Below, in pieces: positions 13,401 to 25,400 of a stretch of DNA of 64,000 bases (positions within the stretch are counted from its first letter, which is position 1; each line of letters begins with the position of its first letter). Both the position numbers and the translations under genes were made by a program. Location of the stretch: assembly GCA_021018995.1 (NCBI GenBank), contig CM037596.1, positions 70,163,367 through 70,227,366 on the forward strand. Reading direction: 5' to 3'. The DNA is from Chloranthus sessilifolius (taxonomy: Eukaryota; Streptophyta; Magnoliopsida; Chloranthales; Chloranthaceae). Below the pieces are notes generated by a model. The model worked only from the letters and a program-made list of their open reading frames with translations. It had not been told where the DNA came from and ran no database searches.

Positions 13401-16400
13401 TGTCAAAGATCACCGAACTAAGCACCCAGTCCCGAGGATTCCTCATGATCATAACCGAAGGCTTTCTAACTTTTCCAAAATATTGTCATTTCTTTCCAAC
13501 CAAATGACCCCATCAGAGAAGCTCTCTAAAACGCCCCTTTGATCCCTCCCACAATGCCCCCATCCCACATTGATAATAACTCCACGCAAGACCTGGGGAA
13601 AACCCAAGAATTACGGAAGTTTTCAACACCATAGACCAGATCTCCGTAGCCAACGACACTGGATGAACAACTAGTCAGCAGTCATCGCCTCTTGCATGCA
13701 CATTACATATTGATTGTGAATTCTCTTCCCTCTTTTAATCAGCTGGTACATTGTCAGAATGCTCTCCATGCCAGACTCCAACCAAGTACACGAACTCCAG
13801 GCCGAGCAAAAAGCTTCCACACAACAACCTAGCTATGATTGACTAGTGGCTTCCTGACGCGGGACAACGACCCTAAGATCCGTGAATGTCCATGATATGA
13901 TGATTTTGCTGAAATTAAACTAATTAATTAAGCAATCAACCACAAATTACAGCGATACCTTCAAGTTTCTCGGGATTCCACTTAGGTGTCCATGCTTTGG
14001 CTCACGTAGGGTCCAATCCAGCGCGCTAGATTTGTTAGGATGGCGTAAGAGGCGATCCGAGAGATAGAGCTCTCGCTTCATCTAGGTCGGGGCGTTAGAT
14101 CGACGTTCGTGATGGAATCGGGTAGCTCCTTGCTAGGGCTTTGAATGGAAGTGGTAAACGGCGCAAATCGAGCAAACTCGAGTCCAACAACGGTTATGGA
14201 TCAAAGGGTTAGGATTGGATTCGATCCATAAGGATGGACATCAAAGTTACTCTAGATCTAGGGTTTAGGAGTTGGGAAAACCAATCAAAAAGGGGAAAGT
14301 TTGGATGCAAGAGATTAAAGGAAAAATAAAATGATCAAACAAGAGTAAAGAGTAAAGGAGAAGATCAAAGTAGCATGGGCATCACACCCTTGGCCTTACA
14401 CCACATCACTGGGAAGAAGACTCACTCTTCAAAGCTTCTCTCAAGCCCAAAATGCAAAGCATCTTTTCATTCAAATTAACAAGTGCCAAAAATGGCTTAC
14501 AAAATTACTTTTTATAGTAGTTACAAATAGAAACATCATAATATGGAAAATACTATGTTACCCAAAAGGGTAACTTACAAGAAAACAAAATATGATGACA
14601 AAAATGACAAATACGTCACTTAAGTTGTTAAGGCGGAGATTTCCACGGACGTCCGTCCTGAAGGCCACAGACGTCCGTAGCCTACTCACGGACGTCTGTA
14701 GTGCACTACAGACGTCCGTCTCACAAAACAGTGAAACCCTCAAAATCCGGACATCCGTCCAAAGTCTGCGGACGTTCGTCACCTAATGCTCTTGCGCCTC
14801 ATGGGTTGACCCCTAAAACCTTTCCTCCATGGTTCTTGATGTTCCTTAACCTTTCCGTCACTTCTTCCTCCACCGGTATACCTTGTATGGCCTAAACCCT
14901 AGGTCCTTGGTGTCGGCGTTCCCCGTCATTCTCCCCGACTCAAAATGTTTCATCACCGATGAAACTGGCTCCTGGCATCGGTCGATTAAGTTAACGTCCC
15001 CATCAATTCTCTTTGACCTAAAAGGTTTCATCTCCAATGAAACATGCATGTAGTACTGGTCCAGTGTTTCGGGACCCAAATGGTAGAACTCCTCGCAACT
15101 AACCCAAGCAACCTTGAAACCCGGTGAAGTATGTTCATCATGTCGGTGGATTGTATCAAGTCGCACACGGTAAACCTCTCACTGACATACCAAATAACCC
15201 GGCTTGCCAATCCACTCTACCAAATATTTTTTACGCTTCCCGCCAATTCTTCCGGACCCAAAAGACTTCATCACCAATGAAGTGTGATCATGATATCTGT
15301 CAGAAACACAAGTATTCAAGTAGCGCACTCTCTCATGATTGGCCCATGCAATTTCGAAAGTCGGCTTGCTAACCCTCTTCCTCTCACAAATTAGAAACTC
15401 TCCGCCGCGGGTGAATGCCACAAGATTATCCGAGATCTTCTCAATGACCTCGTTACTCATCTTGCTTGGAGGAAGAAAAGATAGGGGTTGTGAGATCGGG
15501 ATCGGGATCGAGATCGGGATCGGTGCACAAAGAAAGAACGTTTGAAAAGGAGCTCTAGGAAGTGGGGTTGAGCCTAGATGAGGAGCTAGGTCTTCCACAT
15601 TGAGTGTTGAACTAACCCCCATACCTTGAGGTAGCTCAAGCACATGTACCTTAGGTCCACTCATTTCCACCATCCTAAAAGATCCGGCAATCCAAGTTCG
15701 GGACTTCTTCGCGATCCCCGATGGGAATCATTCAGGCCTAACCCAAACCATTTCATGACCACTTATTTGGATTTCCATTAAGCTCTCAGGTAAATCCGTC
15801 AATAATTTGGAAATGGCATTGCACAAATTAATTATAGGCATAATTTCGACATGCAATGCGGAATGTGACTCAAAACCATGTGGGGTATGTGCACCTACGA
15901 ACTCAATATGCTCATGTGCGTGTGACACGAATGACTCATGTGTAGTGGACTCTACCAACACTAGTGACTCATGTGCACTCGACTCTACAAACAACAAGGA
16001 CTCGTGTCCAACTGACTCCATGGACACTAACGAATCATGTGTAAGTGACTCAGTCAAGTCGTGCGTGGGTGACTCGGTTGGCTCATGTGTGGGCGACTCA
16101 ACATCATTACTAACAAGGGAAATAGAAGTTTCTATAACACAATCTAGACTTTCTTCAACTTCTTCTATTTCCTCTTCACTCAATACGACACTAGGGTCAT
16201 ACACAATTTCTTCCACTTGACATTTTCCGGCTCCTTAGAACACTCTCTTTTAATCGATAAATTTTGAGCGGAAAATTTTGTGGGACATTGATAAGCTAAG
16301 TGCTCAAGTCTTTGGCACTTATAGCACTTGTCATGACCACAAGTTTTGGGGCTCTTATTGAGCGCGTCAATTGCGACGTCGATGCTCCTAAGAACATCGG

Positions 16401-19400
16401 CAAGCCCACTCGTGCCCATGGGGATCACGACACACTAGACAAGGGTTCTAGAATGAGCAAGCAACTATTAACCAAAAGTGATTGAGTAATTTTATCAAAC
16501 ATAAGATGGACACACAACAAGTGAGTGATTTTAACAAACACAAGAGGTGCACACAAATAAACACACAAAAGTGACTACACAAACGACCTCAAAAGGACAT
16601 ACACATGTGACTCAAAATGAGCAAGGACTTTTTTCAAACACTAGACGTGCACACTACAAACACACAAATGAAATAAAGTGCAAAATTCAAAATGTCATGC
16701 AAATATGAACCAACAATGAAAAAGGAGTTTTAACAAACACATGACAAGCACACAAACGATGACACAAATGACAATCAAATGACATCGAAAATGACATACA
16801 CATGTGAACCAAAATGATTAAGGACTTTTGTCGAACACAAGACGTGCACACTTGATGAACATAAATGAACTTAAAATTTAATGAAGTTAAAATGACACAC
16901 AAACATCAAACACACGGTGTGCGCACAAATGAGCACACTAATATGAGCACACAAATGAGTGATTTTACCGAACACGTCACGTGCATGCAAATGAACACAA
17001 ATGAAATGAAATCAAGCAAAATGAAATGACACACATATGCCCTAACCTAGAACTTAAGCTTTGATACCAAAATTGATGCAGGACAACGACCCTAAGATCT
17101 GTGAATGTCCATGATATGATGATTTTGTCGAAATTAAACTAATTAATTAAGCAATCAACCACAAATTAAAGTGATACCTTCGGGTTTCTTGGGATTCCAC
17201 TTAGGTGTCCATGCTTTGGCTCACGTAGGGTCCAATCCGGCGCACTAGATTCGTTAGGATGGCGGAAGAGGCGATCCGTGAGATAAAACTCTCGCTTCGT
17301 CTAGGTCAAGGGGTGTTAGATCGACGTTCGTGATGGAATCGAGTAGCTCCTTGCTAGGGCTTTGAATGGAAGCGGTAAAAGGAGCAAATCGAGCAAGCTC
17401 GAGTCCAACAACGGTTATGGATCAAAGGGTTAGGATTGGATTCGATCCATAAGGATAGACATCAAGGTTACTCTAAATCTAGGGTTTAGGAGTTGGGAAA
17501 ATCAATCAAAAAGGCGAAAGTTTGGATGCAAGAGATTAAGGGGAAATAAAAGGATCAAACAAGAGTAAAGAGTAAAGGAGAAGATCAAAGTAGCATGGGC
17601 ATCACACCAAACCCATCACTGGGAAGAAGACTCACTCTTCAAAGCTTCTCTCAAGCCCAAAATACAAAGCATCTTTTCATTCAAATTAGCAAGTGCCAAA
17701 AATAGCTTACAAAATTACATTTTATAGTAGCTACAAATAGAAACACCATAATATGGAAAATACTATATTACCCAAAAGGGTAACTTACAAGAAAATAAAA
17801 TATGAGGACAAAAATGACAAATACGTCACTTAAGCTGTTGGGGCAGAGATTTCCACGAACGTCCGTCCTGAAAGCCACAGACGTCTGTAGCCTACTCACG
17901 GACGTCCGTCTCACAAAACAGTGAGACCCTCAAAATCGGAACGTCCGTCGCCTGATGCTCTTGTGCCTCATGGGCTGACCCCTAAGTCCTTTCCTCAATG
18001 GTTCTTGATGTTCCTTAGTCTTTCCGTCGCTTCTTCCTCCGCCGGTATATCTTATACGGCCTAAACCCTAGGTCCTTGGTGTCGGCATTCCCCGTCACTT
18101 CCTGACCAAGAAGTAGTAGAAACTTTTGACCGAAAATCACCATTGGTATTCAAAGACCGAGTGAAGTTATCATGCCCAGCCCTCTTAGGCATATAACCTT
18201 CAATAAGGTTCAACAAATCTGTCAAGGCCATAAACTCCTCATCTTTCTAATTCCTCCACAATCTAATGTTCCAAACATCGTTGCCACTTGTGTATACTCC
18301 CAAAATAATATAAACGACCACCCCACTTATATCTGATCCACATATTGAACTTGGCTTTAACAGTACACACTCCTTTCCACCAACCCAACCTCTCCTACAA
18401 TATCAGATACTCCACTCCCCATTGAGCTGATCGTATTTACAAACTAGTAGCTTAACCCACAAATGCTTGCCCCTTTGTGCCAATCCTCTATAGCCACTTA
18501 CCAAGGAAAGCATTATTCATTTCCCTTAGCATGTGAATCCCCAATCCTCATTCTTGTTTAGAGAAATGATACACCTCCTAATTCACCAAGTGGTATCTTC
18601 TTACTTGCTCTATTCCTTCCCACAAAAATTCCTTTCAATTTGTTTTCCAATAACAGCATCTCGGCAAATGAACATAGACATGATATAAATCAGAAGGTTG
18701 GACAACGTAACTTGGGTGAGAGCAAGCCTGGCACCATTCAAAAGCAGATACCCTTCCACGCAGCCAATCTATTTTCAAACCGTTGGACAAAATAGGTTTC
18801 GAGAGAGGAACAAGGCTTTCCCACCCAAAGGGACCAAGGTAGGAAGGTGGAAGATAGTTCACAACATAACCCATACTACTAGCCAAACCCACAACATTCA
18901 TTATCCACTGCAATCCCCAAAAATTCTAATTTTTTGGAGATTAATATGCAACCCGAAACCGCTTCAAACACCACCAAAGTATAAACATTGAGGCTCTTCC
19001 TCGGACACCCCCACAAAAAATGACAGTATCATCCGCACACTGTAAGTGAGATATGATCAGCCCATTTTTGCAAGCTGGAACCCCCTAAACAACGTCAAAT
19101 CAACAGTTTTTGTAGGAGCCGACTAAGATCCTCCGACCATGTTAAATGGGAAGGGGGAAAGAGAGTCCCTGGCCTTAGGCCCCTTGAGCTCTTGAAGTAG
19201 CCTTGAGGAGACTCATCACCATCATTGAGAACCAAGTCCAACGATGGTGATGAGTCATGAGCAGCTTAGCAAGAATCAAAAGGCATTCTCATGAGCACAC
19301 ACTCCAAAAAAACCTCAATTCTCTCATGTTTTTTCCATATCCACTTTGCATATTATACCAGGTTCTTTGCTCGGGTCGAGAATCAATAACTTCATGCACC

Positions 19401-22400
19401 ACGACTACAATATCCAACATTTGTTTGCCTCTGACAAAAGTCCCTTGGTTTTCAACAGCTATCGAACTCATAATAGGTTTTAATCTATTCGCCAACACCT
19501 TAGCAAGAATCTTATACACACTACTGAAAAGGCTAATAGGTCTATAGTCTTTCACGTCCTTGCTCTCTCCATTTTAAGAATCAACGTAGTAAAGGTGGAG
19601 TTAAGCAATCTCCCCAATAACCGTGAAGTATGGAATTCTTGGAAATACTCCATTCGATCACCCTTAATCACCTCCCAAAAAGTCCGAAAGAGCTCTATTG
19701 TATACCATCAAGCCCTGGAGTTTTAAAACGGCTTTTCTAACTTCCTCGTCTCAAAACTTCTTTCAAGTCCTTCACTCTTGACCTCAGAAATAAATCCAAA
19801 CTGTACCCCTCCAATTTAGGCCACCCAGCCTTCATCCTTGAAAAGCTCTTCATAAAATTTAAGCATTTCCCCCCGTTCTCATCCCCATTAACCACTAATG
19901 ACGAATTTAGATCAACATGTTTGGATCGTAACCAGGTCAAACAAAGAAAGTCAATAAGGAAGAAGTGGACCCAAGAATGGGCTTTCAAACTGCCCGTGAA
20001 GCAAAGAGGGACATCCGATTCAAGTGAAGAATTGAAAAGGACTGACGAGTGCTTTAGTCGATCGATCGATCAATCCCAGATATTCAATCGATCGATTGAG
20101 GGCAGAGGCTTCTGAGTTTGGCGAATTTCTTTTTCTCAGTCGATCGATCAATTCCAAATTTTGGATTGATTAAATGTGAACCGAGACTTTGAGCGATTTA
20201 TAAATCGATTGATTTGTCGCGTAAGTCAGATCCGCCAAAAGACAGAATTTTATTTTTTTGGGTAAACTTGTCATTTTTAGTGTTTTAATTATTTTAAGGT
20301 TTTCTTCTTTTGAGGCCTACTATATAAGGTCCTTATAAGCATTGTAACAGGGCAATTGATGATTAATGAATGAAAATTGAGAGCTTGCTTTTGTGCAAAC
20401 CTTGGAAGACTTGTGAAGAGTTTTCAACTGAAAGAGTCAATCTTCATTGCTCGTACGACTTGGTGCAAAGCCGACGTAAGCCTTGGTGTGAAGCCTTTGA
20501 ACCATATCCTTCTATTCAGCCCTTCTTTAATTATTGTCAGGATTTTAGCGTTTGTCCCGCAACAGATAATATTTTCCCTTATTTCCTTGATAAAATCAAA
20601 ACCTCAAACCCTTATTAATTGATATCTTCTGATCTTCCCCCTTTTGATTGAATTAATCCTTCGAGCCTTTGTTTTTTAAACCCTAGAAGAGTCGAGAGAC
20701 GATACCATAACTGTCGCTTGGTGCCCTAAACTAGATCGAAACTCGAGTTCCTTCATCAGAGTCGTTTTTCTAGATCGGGAAATTTCAATGCGTGTGAGGG
20801 CTAAAATTTGAGTTAACCTACTTGTTTTAATTAAACTTACTAGATTATTTTATGTGTTTGGGTGATTTCGAATATTTCCGCTATTCAATTTAATCTGAAG
20901 TTAATCCCAACTCGCATTAATTAAGGTTTTAGCGTTTGTCCCGCAGCAGTTTTGGTATTAAAGCAAGCTCAAAGTTCAAACCCTCGGCAAGTGGATTGGC
21001 GAAATCATGAGTAAAGATCAAATTCTCGAAGCCCTTCGTGATTTGAACGATTACATGGTTTTCATGAGAACGTTCGTGAAACGGTGGAACATTTCGATCG
21101 TGCGCCAAAAGATGGTGAAGGAGGAAAATTTATGGTGTGAGGAAAAAGGTAAATCATCCAATCAACATGGTTTCATATTCAAGCACATGACGCTTCTTAA
21201 TAATGTTTACTGCAAGTTGCTAAGGTCGCGTCGGATAGTCGTTGCATGGCATGAGGATATCAGTAAGATATTGATCAAGGCTTTTATTCACGATTTATCC
21301 GAAGATGTATTGGCAATGATTCAAGCTTTGAGACCGAAGGTTACAAATTCATCCCCATAGTCGTACCCGTGAGGAGACCTCTACAGGTTAAAGTTCCTCT
21401 ACCCGCGCCCTTGATAGTACCTATACCGGTGGAAGATACCGAACCCACGATGAATCCGAGTACCTCCATGCCTATGGAAGAACTGATGGAGCCCATTGCT
21501 CAAGTAGATTCAATTATTCGTATTAATCTTATGCCTGAACAACATCCCGTTGAAGAGTCCATATCGGTTGGTGAAACCGTTGCAGATCCCGAAACCGTTG
21601 AAGAGCCCGAGATTGTTGGAGCACAAGCATCCGTGATAGGCCCTACCAAGCCCGAGATCGTTGAAAAATCCGAGATCGATGAAAAGCAAGTATACTTGAT
21701 AATGTATATCGATGTCAGCCAAAGTTCAAGGTCGAACTTTTTCAAAGTAGAGGGGATTGATGCGGAATTTAGATCCGCATGTTTGGAACGTGGCGGGGAA
21801 TTTAGATCTGCATGTTTGGATCGTAGCCAAGCCGATCGAAGAAAATCAGTAAGGAAGAAGTGGACTCATGAATGGGCTTTCAAACGACCCTGAAACATAG
21901 ATCGAGTACACATTTCAATCGATCAAGTACCACTTTCGATCGATCGATTTGATTTTGATCGGTCGAGTGTCACTTTCGATAGATCGATTTAATTTTGATC
22001 GATCGAGTGTCATTTTCGATCGATCAAAATCGCGTTAGAGTTATTTTTAATTTTTAATTTCGAACTTAAAGTTTTAGGGTTAAATTTGTCTTTCTTATTT
22101 AATTGCCTTAGGGTTTTCTATTGTTTAATGACCTACTATATAAAGGTCTTTATAGCTTTGTAATAGACAGTTTTTGATGAATGACACCCTAGAGAGCTTG
22201 TGAAAAGTTTTCGATCGAAGGAGTGATTCTTTCAAAACCTAAGGAGTGAGCAATCGTTTCTCATACGACTTGGTGGGAGGTTGACGTACAGCCTTGGTGG
22301 GAAGCCTTGGAAACCCATTGATGCGAAGCCGACAAGCCTCTCTAGAGCGAATCCGGAGATCTCCTATCTTATTATTCTTTTTATTTTATTTTAATGAGAG

Positions 22401-25400
22401 GATCAAAGACCCTCTTTCACGTGGGATTATGCTATTTTAGGGTTAGCAGCGCGATCCGTCCTGTGTCAATTTGGTATCAGAGCGGTTCGAATCCTTGAGG
22501 AATGGATCAGCGAATCATGAGCCAAGACCCAATTCTCGAAGCCCTTGGTGATTTGAACGATTACATGGTTTCCATAAGAGCGTTCGTGAAACGATGGAAC
22601 ATTCCAATTGTGCGCCAAAAGATGGCGAGGGTAACACAACTTTGGCACGAAAAGAAAGGTAGATCATCTGAGCAGTACGACTCCATACTCAAGCATAAGG
22701 CGCTTCTTAATAGAGTTTATTGCGAGTTGCTAAGATCGCGTCAGATCGTGGTTGACTGGCGTGAGAATATAAGCGCAATAATTATCAAAGATTTTATTCA
22801 CAATCTATCCGAAGATGTATTAGACGTGATTCACGCTTTAAGATCAGAGGCGAGAAAATCTCTACGAGTTGAAGTTCCTCAACCCGAACCAGTGGTTGTA
22901 CCTGTATCGATGGAAGATACCGAACCAATAGTAAATCGAAGTACTCCCATGCCTATGGAAGAACTGATGGCACCCGTTGTTCATGCAGATCCAATTATCC
23001 GCCTTGACCTTGTGCCGGAACAACGTCCGGTTGTATAGTCCATACCAGTTGCTAAGGCCATGGCAGATCTCGAAACCGTCGAAGAGCCCAAGCTTGTTGA
23101 AGTCCAAGCCTCCATGATAGGCCCTACCGAACCCGCAATCATTGAAGCACAGGCATTTGTGATCGTCCCTACAGAGTCCAAGACCATTCAAAAGTTCGAG
23201 ATCCATGGGGAACAAGCATACTTGATAACGCTTATCGATGTCGGCCAAAGTTCAAGGTCGAACTTTTTCAAAGTCAAGGAGATTGACTGGGAATTTAGAT
23301 CTGCATGTTTGGATCGTGGACGAGCCGATCGAAGAAAATCAGTAAGAAGTGGACCCGTGAATGGGCTTTCAAACGGCCCTGAAACAAAGATCGAGTACAC
23401 ATTTCGATGGATCGAGTACCACTTTCGATCGATCGATCGAGTGTCACTTTCGATCAATCGATTGAATTTCGATCGATCGAGTGTCATTTTCGATCGATCG
23501 AAATTGCGTAGGGTTATTTTTAATTTTTAATTGTGAACTTGAAGTTTCAAGGTTAAATTTGTCTTTTCTTATTTAATTGTTTTAGGGTTTTCTATTGTTT
23601 AATGACCTACTATATAAAGGTCTTTATAGCTTTGTAATAGACAGTTTTTAATGAATGAAAAGAGAGTTGCTTTTGTGCAAACCCTAGAGAGCTTGTGAAA
23701 AGTTTTCGATCGAAGGAGTGATTCTTTCAAAACCTGAGGAGTGAGCAATCGTTTCTCGTACGACTTGGTGCGAGGCTAAAGTACAGCCTTGGTGGGAAGT
23801 CTTGGAAACCCGTTTGTGCGAAGCCGACAAGCCTCTCTAGAGCGAATCCGGAGATCTCCTATCTTATTCATCTTTTTATTTTATTTTAATGAGAGGATCA
23901 AAGACCCTAAAACCCCTTCCATGCGGGATTATGCTATGTTAGGGTTAGCAGCGCGATCCGTCCTGCGTCAAAACGTGACTGGATCAAACGAAGAAAGTCA
24001 ACAAGGAAGAAGAGGGCCCATAAATGGGCTTCAAACGACCCGTGAATCAAAGTTGGGTAGGCAAGGGAGCACGAGTGATAGGGGCATCCAATTCAAGTGA
24101 ATAATTGAGAAGGATTGACACATGCTTTAGTCGATCGATCGATCCCAGATATTCGATCGATCGATTGAGGGCAAAGGCTTATGAGTTTTGGCGAATTTCT
24201 TTTTCTCAGTTGACCGATCGATTCCAAATTTTCGATCGATCGAATGTGAACCGAGACTTTGAGCGATTTATAAATTTATAAATCGATCGATCGATTTGTC
24301 GCGTAAGTCAGATCCGTCAAAAGATGGAATTTTAATTTTTTTAGCAAACTTATCGTTTTTAGTGTTTTAATTGTTTTAGGGTTTTCTTCTTTTGAGGCCA
24401 ACTATATAAGGTCCTTAGAAGCATTGTAACATGACAGTTGATGATTAATGAATAAAAATTGAGAGTGTGCTTTTGTGCAAACCCTTGAAGACTTGTGAAG
24501 ATTTTTCAACCTGAAAGAGTGAATATTTCAAAACCTGAGGAGTGAATCTTTATTTCTCGTACAACTTTGTGCGAAGCCGACGTACAGCCTTGGTGTGAAG
24601 CCTCGGAACCTTTGGTATGAAGCCTTGGAACTCTATCCTTATATTTTATTTTTCTTTAATTATTGTCAGTGCTTTAGCGTTTGTCCCGCATCAAGTAATA
24701 TTTTCCCTTATTTCCTTGATAAAATCAAAACCCCAAACCCTTATTAATTGATATCTTTTGATTGAATTAATCCTTCGAGCCTTCGTTTTTCAAACCCTAG
24801 AAGAGTCAAGAGACGATACCGTAATTGTCACTTGGTGCCCTAAACTAGATTGAAACTCCAGCTCCTTTATCGAAGCCGTTTTTCTAGATCGGGAAATTTC
24901 GATGCATGTGAGCGCTAAAATTTGAGTTAACCTACTTGTTTTAATTAAACTTATTGGATTATTTTAGGTGTTTGGGTGATTTCGAATATTTCTGCTATTC
25001 AATTTAATCTAAAGTTAATCCCAACTCGCATTAATTAGGGTTTTAGCATTTGTCCCGCATCAACCACCCTATCTCCCCGACCATAATGTGTTGACTACTA
25101 TTTTGTTTGTTTCTAGTATTCGCCACAAAGTGGACAGATTTGGTATTTTGGTCACGTTCCTTAAGCCAATTAGTCTTGGCCCTTTGCTTCCACATAATTT
25201 CCTCTTCCAAGCATTTCTTATTAACATGAATTTGTTAAAGCTGCTCTAATTCCCCATTCCTCTGCGAGAAATGTCTACTTTCTGCCAGAGTATTATAAGT
25301 TGGGATCACCTTAAGAATAGTCTCCTTAACTTTGCTCACCACCGCGTAACATTTCCCATTCCCCTCCTTGATTTTGCTCTTGAGATTCTTTAGTTTTGAA

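Larger units (their letters stand above)
13855..18097 (-). mobile_element. Non-autonomous Ty3/gypsy chromovirus derivative (element E2)
   Basis: 4.2 kb with LTRs 13855-14928 and 17074-18097, TG...CA ends and target duplication CTTCC (13850-13854 and 18098-18102). It sits inside the L1 LINE. Minus-strand order: 5' LTR, primer site, repeat-rich leader, zinc knuckle, acidic linker, integrase C-terminus, repeated chromodomain-like modules, 3' LTR. Like E1 it lacks protease, RT, RNase H and the integrase core. Confidence 0.88.
19896..25062 (+). mobile_element. Four-LTR composite of two related Ty3-type non-autonomous elements (A/B)
   Basis: Order on the plus strand: LTR A, internal 1, LTR B, internal 2, LTR B', LTR A' lacking its first 30 or so bases. 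The whole is flanked by ACCAC (19891-19895 and 25063-25067), so it behaves as one insertion into the L1. A and B types share the first 60 bases of the LTR and the primer site but differ downstream. Each internal region is only about 0.8 kb with a gag-like frame and no pol. It could arise by recombination between elements or by template switching. Confidence 0.8.

Noticed and set aside
20370..20622. Two overlapping 80-residue frames
   Set aside because: They lie wholly within LTR A and are broken in its other copy.
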